From assembly GCA_965363725.1 (NCBI GenBank), contig CBDTUS010000001.1, forward strand, positions 14,053 to 78,052: a stretch of DNA of 64,000 bases, written 5' to 3'. The stretch's first letter is position 1; the number at the start of each line of letters is the position of its first letter. Origin of the DNA: JAGLCY01 sp965363725. Lineage in GTDB: Bacteria; Krumholzibacteriota; Krumholzibacteriia; LZORAL124-64-63. The notes beneath the pieces were generated by a model, which saw only the letters and a list, made by a program, of their open reading frames with translations, did not search any database and was not told the origin of the DNA. The position numbers and the translations under genes are program-made. Shown piece after piece: positions 1 to 11,500 of the stretch.

Positions 1-2187
1 ACCGGCGCCTTTCCTCAAATGGGCCAGGTCGGCCTCGCTGAAGCTGTTCCAGACATCCCCCATATCCAGGAAGGTGAGCACCTGGATGGCCCGGGTCAAG
101 GGGTACAGGATCTCCGTATTGAAGATGCTGAAAAACCGACCACCGATGAAACTGGGGTTCCCGCGGGGGAAAACTTCCAGATCCCTGTACCCGCGCAGGG
201 GGAACCGGCGGTTGCCGCCCAGCCGGTAGCGCTCCCAGTCAGGGACCACGTCGGCGTTGTCCAAACCGTGAAGCAGACCGAAAAATCCACGCAGATGCAG
301 GACAAAACTCCCGGGTAGCGCCTGGTAGTAGGAGTGGGACAGCATGTGCTCCTGGAATTCGATTTCCCCTCCCAGGGGGCCGCCGGCCAGTTCGAAGCTG
401 TACATGGACTTCGAGCCGGAGGTGGGGAAGAAGGGGCTGTCCGTGGAGTTGCGGTTGAAGGTTAACCTGATACTGCTCTTGAGCTGGGGCCAGTCGATCT
501 TGTCCAGCCGCTGCCAGGGCAGATCACTGGTACCCAGGGACTCCTCCAGATCGTTTAGGAAGGCCGAGTACGAGGGACTGAAATTGGCCAACTTGGTCTG
601 GGATAGCTCGTAACGAAACCCGACACGGCTGAAGCGAGTCCCGGGGACGCGCCTGCCGAGACGGACGCTGAAGCCCCGAATCCGGCTCTCGTAGAAATCG
701 TCGAAATTGTACTGGAAGCGGTCGAAGATATCCGCGCCGATCAAGGTGGGCGTCCCCATGAACCAGGGCTCGGTGAAGCTGATGTCCACGTAGCGCTGAC
801 GCGACCCGAACTGCCAGGTCAGGCCCAGGTTCTGGCCCTTGCCCTGGAAGTTGGTCTCGGCGACCTGGATGAACCCGCTGGCGCTGGTCTCGGCGCTGTA
901 GGCCATGCCGAACATGAACTGGCCGGTCTGCTTTTCCTTGACCCTGAGGATCATGTCCACGTCGCCGTTGGGCACGGGCCGGATGTCGGGCTGAACGTCC
1001 TCGAAGAACCCGGTCTGGAAGATGTCCCGCATGGTGGCCTGGATGCGGGTGTTACTGAAAGTGTCGCCGGGGAAAGTCCGCATCTCCCGGATGATCACCT
1101 TGTCGTAGGTCTTGGTGTTGCCGGTGATCTGGATGTCGTGGATCTTGGCCGGCTGCCCCTCGATGAAGGTGAAGGCCACGTTGACGGTCTGATCGACGAT
1201 GTCCCGCTGGGGTTCGACGGTGATGTAGATGTAGCCCCGGTCGGCGTACAGCTGCTGGAGTTCGGCCAGGATCTCGAGGTACTGGTCTTCCTTGAAGACG
1301 TCCCCATTGTGCATCCAGATCCGGTCGGCGATGACCATGTCGTCAAAAACCGTGTTGCCCTGCCAGCTGATGTCGCCGATGAGATAGCGTTCCCCTTCGG
1401 CGACGTGGATCACCAGGTCCAGCTCTTCGCGGTTCTCCCGGAAGTTCATCTCCACGTCAGTGACCGCCGCGTCCAGGAACCCCTGGTTCCGGGCGTAGGT
1501 AACGATCTTGTCCCGGTCCTCCTCGAACTGCTGTTTTTTGAACGTGCCGCTGCGCAGGAATCCCGTGGTCCCCTGGGACATGGCCCCGCGCAGCCCGCCG
1601 GGGTCCAGCTGCTGGTTGCCCACGAACGAGATGGACTTGACCTTGACCTTGCGCCCTTCCTCGATGGTTACCACGAGGTCCTGCATGTTGTTGGCGTCGG
1701 TAACGGTGGAGTCGGTGTGGACCAGGACGTTGTAGAAGCCCTTTTCGTAGTAGACCGCCCGCAGGGGTTTCAACTCGCGCCGGGTCACCGCCGGGTTGGC
1801 GAACTGACCCACGTGCAGCGGGAAGGCCTCACGCAGGTCCTTCTCCTTGACCTTCCGGTTCCCCTGGAAGGCGATCGACCGTATCCGGGGAAATTCCTGC
1901 AGGTTGATGATCAGCTTCACCCCTTCCAGGGTGTCCTGCTGGTAAATGAAGACATCGGAAAATTTCTGGGTCGCGAACAGGTCGCGGATGCCCAGGGAGA
2001 CGGAATCCAGGGAAAAGTCCTGCCCAACGGCCAGCCCGGACCAGGCCATGACTTGGCGGGACCCGACCGTCAGGGCGCCCACGACCTCGATTTCGCTGAT
2101 GGTGGGAGGTCCGGTGGACTGGCCGCGGGCATCCTGACAGATGACCAGGGCCAGCACAGCAAACCAGAGAAGTGCTGGACGTCTCAT
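1..2187 (-). CDS. bamA: Outer membrane protein assembly factor BamA (C-terminus cut by window edge)
   Basis: This is the central Omp85 subunit of the BAM complex, which inserts beta-barrel proteins into the outer membrane. The minus frame is open for 729 codons from ATG 2187 to the window edge. It begins with a signal peptide (about residues 1-22, ending near DARGQ), then five POTRA-like repeats to roughly residue 370, then the 16-strand barrel. The diagnostic barrel loop-6 motif is visible near residue 660 as GGNRRFPLRGYRD, equivalent to the VRGF/Y motif. About 50-80 C-terminal residues should be missing. The gene is separated from clpC by a terminator and has its own promoter. No good Shine-Dalgarno precedes ATG 2187; a 4-codon mini-ORF abuts the start. 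Confidence 0.93.
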   Translation of the reverse strand, partial: MRRPALLWFAVLALVICQDARGQSTGPPTISEIEVVGALTVGSRQVMAWSGLAVGQDFSLDSVSLGIRDLFATQKFSDVFIYQQDTLEGVKLIINLQEFPRIRSIAFQGNRKVKEKDLREAFPLHVGQFANPAVTRRELKPLRAVYYEKGFYNVLVHTDSTVTDANNMQDLVVTIEEGRKVKVKSISFVGNQQLDPGGLRGAMSQGTTGFLRSGTFKKQQFEEDRDKIVTYARNQGFLDAAVTDVEMNFRENREELDLVIHVAEGERYLIGDISWQGNTVFDDMVIADRIWMHNGDVFKEDQYLEILAELQQLYADRGYIYITVEPQRDIVDQTVNVAFTFIEGQPAKIHDIQITGNTKTYDKVIIREMRTFPGDTFSNTRIQATMRDIFQTGFFEDVQPDIRPVPNGDVDMILRVKEKQTGQFMFGMAYSAETSASGFIQVAETNFQGKGQNLGLTWQFGSRQRYVDISFTEPWFMGTPTLIGADIFDRFQYNFDDFYESRIRGFSVRLGRRVPGTRFSRVGFRYELSQTKLANFSPSYSAFLNDLEESLGTSDLPWQRLDKIDWPQLKSSIRLTFNRNSTDSPFFPTSGSKSMYSFELAGGPLGGEIEFQEHMLSHSYYQALPGSFVLHLRGFFGLLHGLDNADVVPDWERYRLGGNRRFPLRGYRDLEVFPRGNPSFIGGRFFSIFNTEILYPLTRAIQVLTFLDMGDVWNSFSEADLAHLRKGAG

Positions 2188-2201
2188 TATTGGCGTCTCA
2201 T
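2187..2201 (-). promoter_or_regulatory. Four-codon leader mini-ORF abutting bamA start
   Basis: ATG AGA CGC CAA TAA ends in a TAATG overlap with the bamA start. Both starts begin ATGAGACG, a direct 8-bp repeat spaced 14 nt start to start. It may couple translation, or it may be a duplicated start. This is sequence observation only. Confidence 0.3.
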
Positions 2202-2251
2202 AACCGGAAACGGGCTCCCCCGTGAACGTGTCCTAGATGGAAAACCGCGGC

Positions 2252-2280
2252 ATCTTAGCACCGGGGCCTTGGGGTATCAA
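2252..2280 (-). promoter_or_regulatory. Candidate sigma70 promoter for bamA
   Basis: Read on the minus strand, TTGATA (2275-2280) is followed after 17 nt by TAAGAT (2252-2257), placing transcription start about 60 nt before the bamA ATG. It lies in the 319-bp gap between clpC and bamA, which otherwise holds only the clpC terminator. I see no gene there. Confidence 0.5.
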
Positions 2281-2453
2281 CGCCTAACCAAGGCGTCATC
2301 AGGGGTAGGTAAAAGGTCTGTCGCGCCGAACTGGTCATCCTACCCGCCTCCATGCGGGATGTTCCCGGACAGAAGGTTTCCAACAGCGGCTGCGCCAAAA
2401 TAGGAAAACCGGAGGGATTAGGGAAGTTCCGAATGGAATAAACAAAATATGAC

Positions 2454-2488
2454 AAAAAGGGCCGGAACCAACGGTTCCGGCCCTTTTG
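2454..2488 (-). terminator. Rho-independent terminator after clpC
   Basis: A perfect 11-bp stem, GGGCCGGAACC / GGTTCCGGCCC with an AAC loop, is flanked by A-run and T-run, so it can work in both directions. It sits 18 nt downstream of the clpC stop and ends the long housekeeping operon. Confidence 0.88.
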
Positions 2489-2506
2489 ACGAAATCACCC
2501 ACAGGG

Positions 2507-4966
<2,460 letters not shown>

Positions 4967-5114
4967 GCGGAGGCGCCTCCATTCGCGTAACCCGGGTTGC
5001 TGGAGCAGATCCTGTCGTGGTCGACATCCCTGATATTCCTGACATCCGGAGCCAGGACGATTGGCCACGCCGGACGGAACCCATTGGGTCAAAATATACT
5101 GGAGCCAGCCTGGG

Positions 5115-5126
5115 GACGCTAGCGTC
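5115..5126. promoter_or_regulatory. 12-bp perfect palindrome in clpC leader
   Basis: GACGCTAGCGTC lies in the mcsB-clpC gap, about 150 nt before the clpC start. It could be an operator half-turn or part of a leader structure. No matching regulator can be named. Confidence 0.25.
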
Positions 5127-5172
5127 GGCTCGGAAACCTGCACCGGGCCGTACCATGACAGGTACGGATCCA

Positions 5173-5201
5173 GGTATAGTTTTCGCACTTTGGAGCCAAA
5201 A
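5173..5201 (-). promoter_or_regulatory. Weak candidate promoter for clpC
   Basis: On the minus strand TTTTGG (5196-5201), a 17-nt spacer and TATACC (5173-5178) lie in the 271-bp mcsB-clpC gap. The -35 is poor. The gap length itself suggests separate expression or a regulated leader. Confidence 0.28.
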
Positions 5202-5237
5202 CTTTACCCTGGAATGAGGATCTGGGTCAGGGGCATC

Positions 5238-6296
5238 TCATTCTGGGGCAAACACTTCCCGTAAAAGAGCGGCCCGGGCGGCGGATTTGTCCCGCCCCAC
5301 CAGGGTCCGTCCCGCCGCCAATTCGAGATGGGCGGTCTGCTGCTGCATCAGAATCCGGTTCAGCATCCCCGGATCCTGTGGGTCGAGGATCCCCAATCCC
5401 GAGCCCAGTCGGATACTGGAGAGGTGATCGAAGGCCTCCTGGGAAGTGATCAGGCGGGCGTGGCGCACGGCAGCCAGGCTGCGGTGGGCCATGTCTTCGA
5501 GGCCGAGGGAATCCCGGGCGTAGAGCTGGTCGCGAGCCGCCCGTTCGTAGATGATGATCTTGCCCACGTGGACCTGAAAATCCTCGACGATCTCCTGCTC
5601 GTCCCGGCCGAGGGTGATCAGGTTGGAAACCCGGAACAGGGCGCCGCGAACGGTGCTGCCCTCGGCGGACATGCCCCGGACGGAGAACTGGAGCTGCCGC
5701 AGGGCGTTCAGAACCTTGTCGATCTCGCCTGCCAGGACCAGACCCGGCAGATGCAGGAGCGCCGAAACGTGCAGCCCCGTGCCCACGTCAACCGGACTGG
5801 CCGTCAGGAAGCCCAGATCCTCGGCGAAGGCCGGCTCGATTTCCCCCTCCAGGTGGTCGTCGAGTTGCATCACCCGTGACAGCGCCGCGGCGGGATCGAA
5901 GCCGGCACGATAAGCCACCAGGCGGAGGTGGTCCTTTTCATTGATCATTACAGCACGGTCAAGGTCCGGTCCCAGGACCAGGCCGCGGTGTCGGGGGTCC
6001 TTGACCAGGGCGGGGCTGGCCAGACTCATTTCCTGAAGAGCGGTATGCATGGTGGGCTGAAGCAGGGCCATGTCCAGGGTCCAGCCGCCGGAAAATTCCG
6101 GCAGCTGCGGCAGGCGACGGGCGAGGTCCCCGTGCACCGTCCCCAACTCCACATCCGACGCGTGATGGGGAAAGGGGAAGGCCTTCAGGTTTCGCGCCAG
6201 ACGAGCCCGGGTGGACACAACGATGTCCGAAGCGGGACCCAATCCGTCCAACCAAAGGGGTATCCGGGTCCCAAAATCCTCGAAAAAGGGAATCAT
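5238..6296 (-). CDS. mcsB: McsB-type protein arginine kinase
   Basis: This phosphagen-kinase-fold enzyme phosphorylates protein arginines, marking substrates for ClpC-ClpP in Firmicutes. Its 352 residues match McsB length. Family motifs are present: VVSTRARLARNL (about 26-37), the catalytic NEKDHLR (119-125), and SNLITLGRDEQEIVEDF. The block corresponding to LTSCPTNVGTG reads LTASPVDVGTG (164-174), so the reactive cysteine is Ser167. In B. subtilis McsB the equivalent is C167, and as I recall C167S is kinase-dead there, so activity is uncertain. It overlaps mcsA by ATGA and precedes clpC. A different active-site arrangement or a non-kinase adaptor role are alternatives. Confidence 0.9.
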   Translation of the reverse strand: MIPFFEDFGTRIPLWLDGLGPASDIVVSTRARLARNLKAFPFPHHASDVELGTVHGDLARRLPQLPEFSGGWTLDMALLQPTMHTALQEMSLASPALVKDPRHRGLVLGPDLDRAVMINEKDHLRLVAYRAGFDPAAALSRVMQLDDHLEGEIEPAFAEDLGFLTASPVDVGTGLHVSALLHLPGLVLAGEIDKVLNALRQLQFSVRGMSAEGSTVRGALFRVSNLITLGRDEQEIVEDFQVHVGKIIIYERAARDQLYARDSLGLEDMAHRSLAAVRHARLITSQEAFDHLSSIRLGSGLGILDPQDPGMLNRILMQQQTAHLELAAGRTLVGRDKSAARAALLREVFAPE

Positions 6297-6856
6297 GGCT
6301 CCCTCTCCCCTTCAGGGGCCCCACTGGCCGCCAGGCGCTGGATCTCGTCCCGCAGGCGGGCCGCCTTTTCGAAGTCCTCACCGGCGATGGCCTTTTCCAG
6401 GGCCACCCTCGCCCGAGCCAGAGCATTCGATACGCTGGTTTTGCGCGGATCACTGCCGGGGACTTTCCCCAGGTGGGACACATGCCGGTGTAGGTGGCTC
6501 AGAATGCCCATCAGTGGCTGGCGGAAAGCTTCATAGCAGCGTGGGCAGCCAAGGCTGTTGGTTTGGCGGAATTGTTCCAGGGTATAGGCGCAAGACGGGC
6601 AGGCCGGAATTTCCACTTCGGCTGGGTCGTGCTGGGGTTCGAACACCTGGCCCAGAAAAGAGGCCAGCGTGAAGGCGTCTTCCTGACCCTCGCGATCTTC
6701 CCGGCCGTCCCCGAAACCAAACCCCGGATCGCTGCCGGGATCCCGGCCCGGCCGGCCGGCGCATTCGGCACACAACCACTGGCTCGTCCGCTTCCCGTCC
6801 ACCAGTTCGACGAGATGAACCGTGGCCTCGTTCTGTCCGCAACTCTGGCAGATCAT
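6293..6856 (-). CDS. mcsA: McsA-like zinc-finger/UVR protein
   Basis: This is the activator and partner of McsB. The 187-residue protein has four CxxC-type pairs: CQSC (3-6), CAEC (about 29-32), CPSC and CPRC in the middle. They should bind two zinc ions. A C-terminal UVR motif (residues about 140-175, KAIAGEDFEKAARLRDEI) resembles the ClpC linker and UvrB/UvrC. It overlaps lolD upstream and mcsB downstream by 4 nt each, so translational coupling and joint expression are likely. The McsA-McsB-ClpC order supports the assignment more than sequence length alone. Confidence 0.9.
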   Translation of the reverse strand: MICQSCGQNEATVHLVELVDGKRTSQWLCAECAGRPGRDPGSDPGFGFGDGREDREGQEDAFTLASFLGQVFEPQHDPAEVEIPACPSCAYTLEQFRQTNSLGCPRCYEAFRQPLMGILSHLHRHVSHLGKVPGSDPRKTSVSNALARARVALEKAIAGEDFEKAARLRDEIQRLAASGAPEGEREP

Positions 6857-7545
6857 GGTGCGGACTCTTCGGCGGGAACCAGGCGACCATCCTGCAAGCG
6901 CAGGGTCCGGTCCGCCCGGGCGGCCAGCCGGGGATCATGGGTGACGATGACCAGGGCCGTGTCTTCCTTGTCTCGCAGGGCGAAAAGCATGTCCCCCAGG
7001 CGGGCCCCGATTTCCCGGTCCAGGTTACCAAACGGTTCGTCGGCCAGGACGATGCCGGGGCGGTTCATGAAGGCCCGCGCCACCGCCACCCGCTGCTGTT
7101 CCCCTCCCGAAAGCTCCCCCGGGAGATGCTCCGCACGGTCGGCCAGTCCCATGAGGTCCAGAAAACCCAGGGCCCGATCCTGATCCTTGGAACGCACACG
7201 CCCACGGCCCCGCACGGGTATGAGGAGATTCTCCAGGGCGGTGAAATCCGGCAGCAGGAAATGGAACTGGAAGACGAAGCCCACGCCGGTGGAACGCCAC
7301 CGGGCCATCGCCCCATGGTGGCCCAGATCCAGACATTCGCCCCGGTAGAGGACCTCCCCGCCGGACGGTCCGTCGAGTCCCCCGAGGATGTTCAGCAGGG
7401 TGCTCTTGCCCGACCCGCTGGGGCCGGTCACGGCGACCGCCTCGCGCTCGGCCAGCTGGAACTGGCAGTCCCGCAGGACATCGACCGTACCGGCGGCCCG
7501 GGGAAAACTCTTGTCCAGGTTTTTGGCTTCCAGCAGCATGGACAT
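6853..7545 (-). CDS. lolD: Lipoprotein-releasing ABC transporter ATPase LolD
   Basis: This is the ATPase of the LolCDE/MacB-type transporter that extracts mature lipoproteins from the inner membrane. The 230 residues carry Walker A GPSGSGKST, Q-loop FQFHFLLPDFTALEN, signature LSGGEQQRVAVARA, Walker B IVLADEP and the H-loop VTHD. The start is ATG 7545; a second ATG lies two codons in. The open frame continues upstream into lolC in another frame and was not used. It sits 35 nt after lolC and overlaps mcsA by ATGA. Confidence 0.94.
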   Translation of the reverse strand: MSMLLEAKNLDKSFPRAAGTVDVLRDCQFQLAEREAVAVTGPSGSGKSTLLNILGGLDGPSGGEVLYRGECLDLGHHGAMARWRSTGVGFVFQFHFLLPDFTALENLLIPVRGRGRVRSKDQDRALGFLDLMGLADRAEHLPGELSGGEQQRVAVARAFMNRPGIVLADEPFGNLDREIGARLGDMLFALRDKEDTALVIVTHDPRLAARADRTLRLQDGRLVPAEESAP

Positions 7546-7580
7546 TTCGTTGGAGCCTTTCCCCGCTTGCGCGGCGGCAC

Positions 7581-8825
7581 TTACGTATACCGGATGATTT
7601 CCATGGGCTTCAGGTTCGAAGCCTCCCAGCTGGGCCACAACCCGGCCAGCAGGGCCATCACCAGACTGATGCCCGCCACCAGGAAAAAGTCTCCCCACTG
7701 CAGCAGGACCGGGACGGTCTCCACGAAATAAACGTCCCCCGGCAGGGTGATCCCGAAACGGTGCAAGGCCCAGATGGCGGCCAGCCCCACCACGCTGCCG
7801 AAAAAGACCCCCACGACCCCGAGCCACACCCCGTTGATCAGGAAGATGCCCATGATCTGTTTCCGCTTGGCGCCCATGGCCAGCAGGATGCCGATCTCCC
7901 GCCGTCGTTCTCCGACCATCATGGTCAGGATGCCGATGATGTTGAACCCGGCGATCAGGATGATCATCCCCAGCAGCAGGATCATGATGATCTTCTCCAG
8001 CTTGATCCACTGGAAAAGATTGGCGTTCATGGCCATCCAGTCGGTCGCGAAGTATTGGAAACCAAGGTCGTCCTCCAGGCGGTCGGCCACCTGGTCGGCC
8101 ACCATCAAATCGGCCACCTTGACCCCGATCATCGAAGCCCCACCGGAATGATACCCGAAAAATTCCCGGGCGACCGGGATGTCCACATAGACAAAACGGT
8201 TGTCGAATTCGAACATCCCGGTTTCGAAGAACCCCACCACCACGAACTGGCGGCTTTCGGGTTGGATCATGTCCAGATCGACCTCGCCGTTGACGGTGGT
8301 CAGAACCACCGTGTCACCGGCGGCGGCGTAGAGACTGTTGGCCAGCCCGGAGCCGAGGATGACCCGCGGGATCCCGGTGGTTTTCAATTCATCGAGAACC
8401 GAGGGATCGGGCAGCAGGTGTTCGCTGATCGGCAGGACCGTCCCCACCAGGTCGGTTTCGATTCCCCAGGCCACGATATCCTTGATCCGGGGCGGCCCGA
8501 ACTTGCGTGTGGCCGTAGCCAGCCCCACCTGTCGGATGAAAGGCGCCACCCCGATGACCTCGGGATCCTCCCCGATGGTATCCATGACCTTTCCCAGATG
8601 GGTGAAACCCTCCGGCGCCGATGTGATGATCGAGATCATCGGCATGTTCTCGACGAAGGTCCGGCGCATCTCGTGGTGGAACCCGTTCATCACCGCCAGG
8701 GTGATGTTCAGGACGGCCACGCCGATGGCGATGCCGACGATCGCGGTCACCGAGCCGCGGCTCAGGAAGCGGCTGTGGCGACGGCTGCGCAGGTACCGCT
8801 GGGCAATGTATCCGGCGAATTCCAT
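7581..8825 (-). CDS. lolC: Lipoprotein-releasing system permease LolC/LolE
   Basis: This 414-residue FtsX-family permease is the membrane partner of LolD. It has an N-terminal transmembrane helix (residues about 20-45, GSVTAIVGIAIGVAVLN), a large periplasmic MacB-like domain (about 50-260), and three C-terminal helices. The start ATG follows the lysS stop with no gap. Only one permease gene is present here, so the transporter may use a homodimer (LolF-type), or a second gene may lie elsewhere. Confidence 0.9.
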   Translation of the reverse strand: MEFAGYIAQRYLRSRRHSRFLSRGSVTAIVGIAIGVAVLNITLAVMNGFHHEMRRTFVENMPMISIITSAPEGFTHLGKVMDTIGEDPEVIGVAPFIRQVGLATATRKFGPPRIKDIVAWGIETDLVGTVLPISEHLLPDPSVLDELKTTGIPRVILGSGLANSLYAAAGDTVVLTTVNGEVDLDMIQPESRQFVVVGFFETGMFEFDNRFVYVDIPVAREFFGYHSGGASMIGVKVADLMVADQVADRLEDDLGFQYFATDWMAMNANLFQWIKLEKIIMILLLGMIILIAGFNIIGILTMMVGERRREIGILLAMGAKRKQIMGIFLINGVWLGVVGVFFGSVVGLAAIWALHRFGITLPGDVYFVETVPVLLQWGDFFLVAGISLVMALLAGLWPSWEASNLKPMEIIRYT

Positions 8826-10352
8826 TTAGAGTGCGCCGCCTTCGTTCTGGTCCGGACGCATGTGGGGAAACAGCAGGACGTCGCGGATGTTGTTGGTGTC
8901 GACCAGCAGCATGATCAGTCGGTCAACGCCCAGACCCATGCCCCCCGTCGGCGGCATGCCTTGTTCCATGGCCTCCAGAAAAGCCTCGTCGATGGGCTGG
9001 GCTTCGTCGTCGCCGGCGTCCATCAGGGCCTTCTGGGCTTCGAAACGGCGGCGCTGCTCGCGCGGATCGTTCAGCTCGCTGAAACTGTTGGCCACCTCGA
9101 ACCCGGCTATGAACAGTTCGAACCGCTCGACCAACCCTTCGGTTTCGCGATGATCCTTGGCCAAAGGCGAAAGTTCCTTCGGATGATCCATGACGAAGGT
9201 GGGGTTGACCAGTTCCGGTTCGACCAGTTCGCTGAACATCTCGTCCAGGATCTTGTCGCGTCCCATGCCCTTCTTGATCTCGACGCCGTACCCCTTGGCC
9301 AGGCGGGTCAGTTCCGCGGTGTCCACCTGCATCAGGTCCTGGCCCGTCTTGGCCGCCAGCGCGTCCATGAACCCTACCCTCGCGAACGGCTGGTTGAAGT
9401 CCATCTCCTGTTCGCAGTAGGTCAGCTTGCCTTCCTGCCCGAAGCGCAACGCCAGGCGTCGCAACATGCGCTCGGTGAGGTCCATCATGTCGTGGTAGTC
9501 CCAGTAGGCCGCGTAACATTCCAGCATGGTAAACTCGGGATTGTGCGTCCGGTCCATGCCTTCGTTGCGGAAATCCTTGGCGATCTCGTAGACCTTTTCC
9601 AGCCCGCCGACGATGAGCCGCTTCAGGTAGAGCTCGTCGGCGATGCGCATGTACAGGGTCATGTCCAGCGCGTTGTGATGGGTGGTGAAGGGACGCGCGG
9701 TGGCCCCGCCGTACAGGGGCTGCAGCACCGGGGTCTCCACCTCGAGGAACTCCTCCTCGGCGAAAAAGGCCCGGATGTCGGTGATGATCTCGCTACGCGT
9801 CTTGAACCGCTCCCGACTATCGAGATTCATCGCCAGGTCCAGATGCCGGCGGCGGCTTTTGTGCTCCAGGCTCATGTCGTGGTACTTCTCCGGCAGAGGC
9901 CGGATGGCCTTGGCCAGAAAGGTGAAGTCCTCGACCTTGATGCTCAACTCGTCCGTGCGGGTCCGGAACAGGGTCCCTTCCACACCGACCCAGTCGCCGA
10001 TGTCGATCAGCTTCTGGATCCGGTGAAAATTTTCCTCGCCCAGATCGTCTTTGCGGAAATAGGCCTGGATCAGGCCCCACTCATCCTGGATGGGCACGAA
10101 CAGGGTCTTGCCCGTCCCCCGCTTGGCCATGATGCGCCCGGGAAAGCGGACCTTGGTTTCTGCCGCGGTCAGGGTCTCTTCCTGCTGCCGCAGTTCGGTG
10201 CTGACATGGGTCCGGTCGTAGGCGTAGGGATAGAGGGGCACCTGTTCGCCCAGTTCGGCCATCTTGGCCAGGCGGGTTTCGATCAGGTGGTGGGTGCTTT
10301 CCTGTTCCGAAGCACCATCACCGGCCGGTTCCTGGTTGGGCTGATTCGTCAA
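8826..10352 (-). CDS. lysS: Lysyl-tRNA synthetase, class II
   Basis: It charges tRNA-Lys. An OB-fold anticodon-binding domain occupies about residues 60-180, followed by the class II catalytic core. Motif 2 reads FRNEGMDRTHNPEFT and motif 3 GMGLGVDRLIMLL. I chose TTG 10352 because AGGAGAA lies 6 nt upstream and the length (508) is normal. An upstream ATG at 10433 would add 27 residues, overlap prfB and lacks a ribosome site. It directly precedes lolC. Confidence 0.95.
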   Translation of the reverse strand: MTNQPNQEPAGDGASEQESTHHLIETRLAKMAELGEQVPLYPYAYDRTHVSTELRQQEETLTAAETKVRFPGRIMAKRGTGKTLFVPIQDEWGLIQAYFRKDDLGEENFHRIQKLIDIGDWVGVEGTLFRTRTDELSIKVEDFTFLAKAIRPLPEKYHDMSLEHKSRRRHLDLAMNLDSRERFKTRSEIITDIRAFFAEEEFLEVETPVLQPLYGGATARPFTTHHNALDMTLYMRIADELYLKRLIVGGLEKVYEIAKDFRNEGMDRTHNPEFTMLECYAAYWDYHDMMDLTERMLRRLALRFGQEGKLTYCEQEMDFNQPFARVGFMDALAAKTGQDLMQVDTAELTRLAKGYGVEIKKGMGRDKILDEMFSELVEPELVNPTFVMDHPKELSPLAKDHRETEGLVERFELFIAGFEVANSFSELNDPREQRRRFEAQKALMDAGDDEAQPIDEAFLEAMEQGMPPTGGMGLGVDRLIMLLVDTNNIRDVLLFPHMRPDQNEGGAL

Positions 10353-10395
10353 GTTCTTCTCCTGTGCGCTTCCGGCGATTGACTCCGCCGGGCGG

Positions 10396-11500
10396 TCATC
10401 GCGACTGGGATCCGGCCCAGCGCAGATAGGCATCGATGAATCCGTCGAGATCGCCGTCGAGCACGGCGTTCGAGTTTCCGGTTTCGTGGTCGGTCCGGTG
10501 GTCCTTGACCTTGGTGTAGGGCTGTAGAACGTAGGAACGGATCTGGCTGCCCCAGGAGATCTCCATCTTCTCGGCCTCGATGGCGTCTCGTTCCTTCTGC
10601 CGCTCCTCCATGATCCTCATGTAGAGCTTGGCCCGCAGCATCGTCATGGCGCTTTCACGGTTGCGGTGCTGACTGCGTTCGCTCTGGCACTGCACCACGA
10701 CGCCCGTGGGTTCGTGGGTGATCCTGATGGCGCTGTCGGTCTTGTTGACGTGCTGACCGCCCGCGCCCTGGGCACGGTAGGTGTCGATCCGCAGGTCCGC
10801 GGTGTCGATCTCCACCTCAACGTCATCGTTGACCAGGGGAAAGACGAACACCGAAGCGAACGAGGTGTGACGCCGGCTCTGCGAATCGAAGGGGGAAATC
10901 CGGACCAGGCGGTGCACACCGGATTCGCTCTTCAGGTAACCGTAGGCAAAGGGGTGATTGATTTCCAGGATCGCACTCTTGATGCCCGCTTCGTCACCCG
11001 CCTGCAGGTCCAGGGTCTTGGTTTTCATCCCATGGCGCTCGAAGTATCGGGTGTACATGCGCAGCAGCATCTGCGCCCAATCCTGGCTTTCGGTTCCGCC
11101 GGCGCCGGGATGGATTTCCAGAACCGCTCCCCGCTCATCCTCCTCGCCGCTGAGCAGGAACTGGAAATCGAGCTTTTCCACCGCATCGTCGAGCTCGGCC
11201 AATCCCTCCGTCACTTCCTCGCGGGTGTCCTGGTCCTCTTCCTCCTGGACCATCTCGGCCATCAGCTTGAGATCTGCGGCCTGATCCGCTGCTTCGGTCA
11301 ACGGCACCACCCATTGCTTGAGCGACTGCACCTTGCGCAGGATGCGGTTGGCCTCCTCCTGATCGTTCCAGAAATCCGGATTCGACTGGAGGGCCTCCAG
11401 CCGGGTCAGTTCATCCTGCAGCTTGGCGTAGTCAAAGACCCTCCTTGAGGGAATCCAACCGCTGCAAGGCCGTGTCGATACGTTCTAGAATTTCCTTCAC
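10396..11500 (-). CDS. prfB: Peptide chain release factor 2 with programmed +1 frameshift
   Basis: RF2 recognises UGA and UAA and triggers peptide release. The zero frame starts at GTG 11500 and reads 22 codons to an in-frame TGA (11434-11432). Skipping one base at CTT-TGA-C continues in the +1 frame from 11433 to the stop at 10396, for a total of 367 residues, the normal RF2 length. The GGQ motif (GAGGQHVNKTDSA) and the SPF tripeptide for stop-codon reading (RISPFDSQSRRH) are intact. The GTG overlaps the coaE stop (GTGA). Confidence 0.95.
11432..11446 (-). promoter_or_regulatory. prfB programmed frameshift element
   Basis: The sequence AAGGAGGGTCTTTGA has an internal Shine-Dalgarno (AAGGAGG) just before the slippery CTT and the in-frame TGA, followed by C. 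This matches the autoregulatory RF2 site: low RF2 lengthens the pause and favours the +1 shift. Confidence 0.93.

Noticed and set aside
1138..2403. Long plus-strand open frame of 421 codons opposite bamA
   Set aside because: It is the antisense shadow of bamA; composition (His/Asp/Val/Leu-rich) and lack of any motif mark it as non-coding. Similar long plus frames opposite clpC, lolC-lysS, lon and the C25 protease were dropped for the same reason.
5082..5100. GGGTCAAAATATACTGG in the clpC leader as a CtsR box
   Set aside because: Only one heptad half-site (GGTCAAA) is present; the required second direct repeat is missing, and there is no ctsR gene here.
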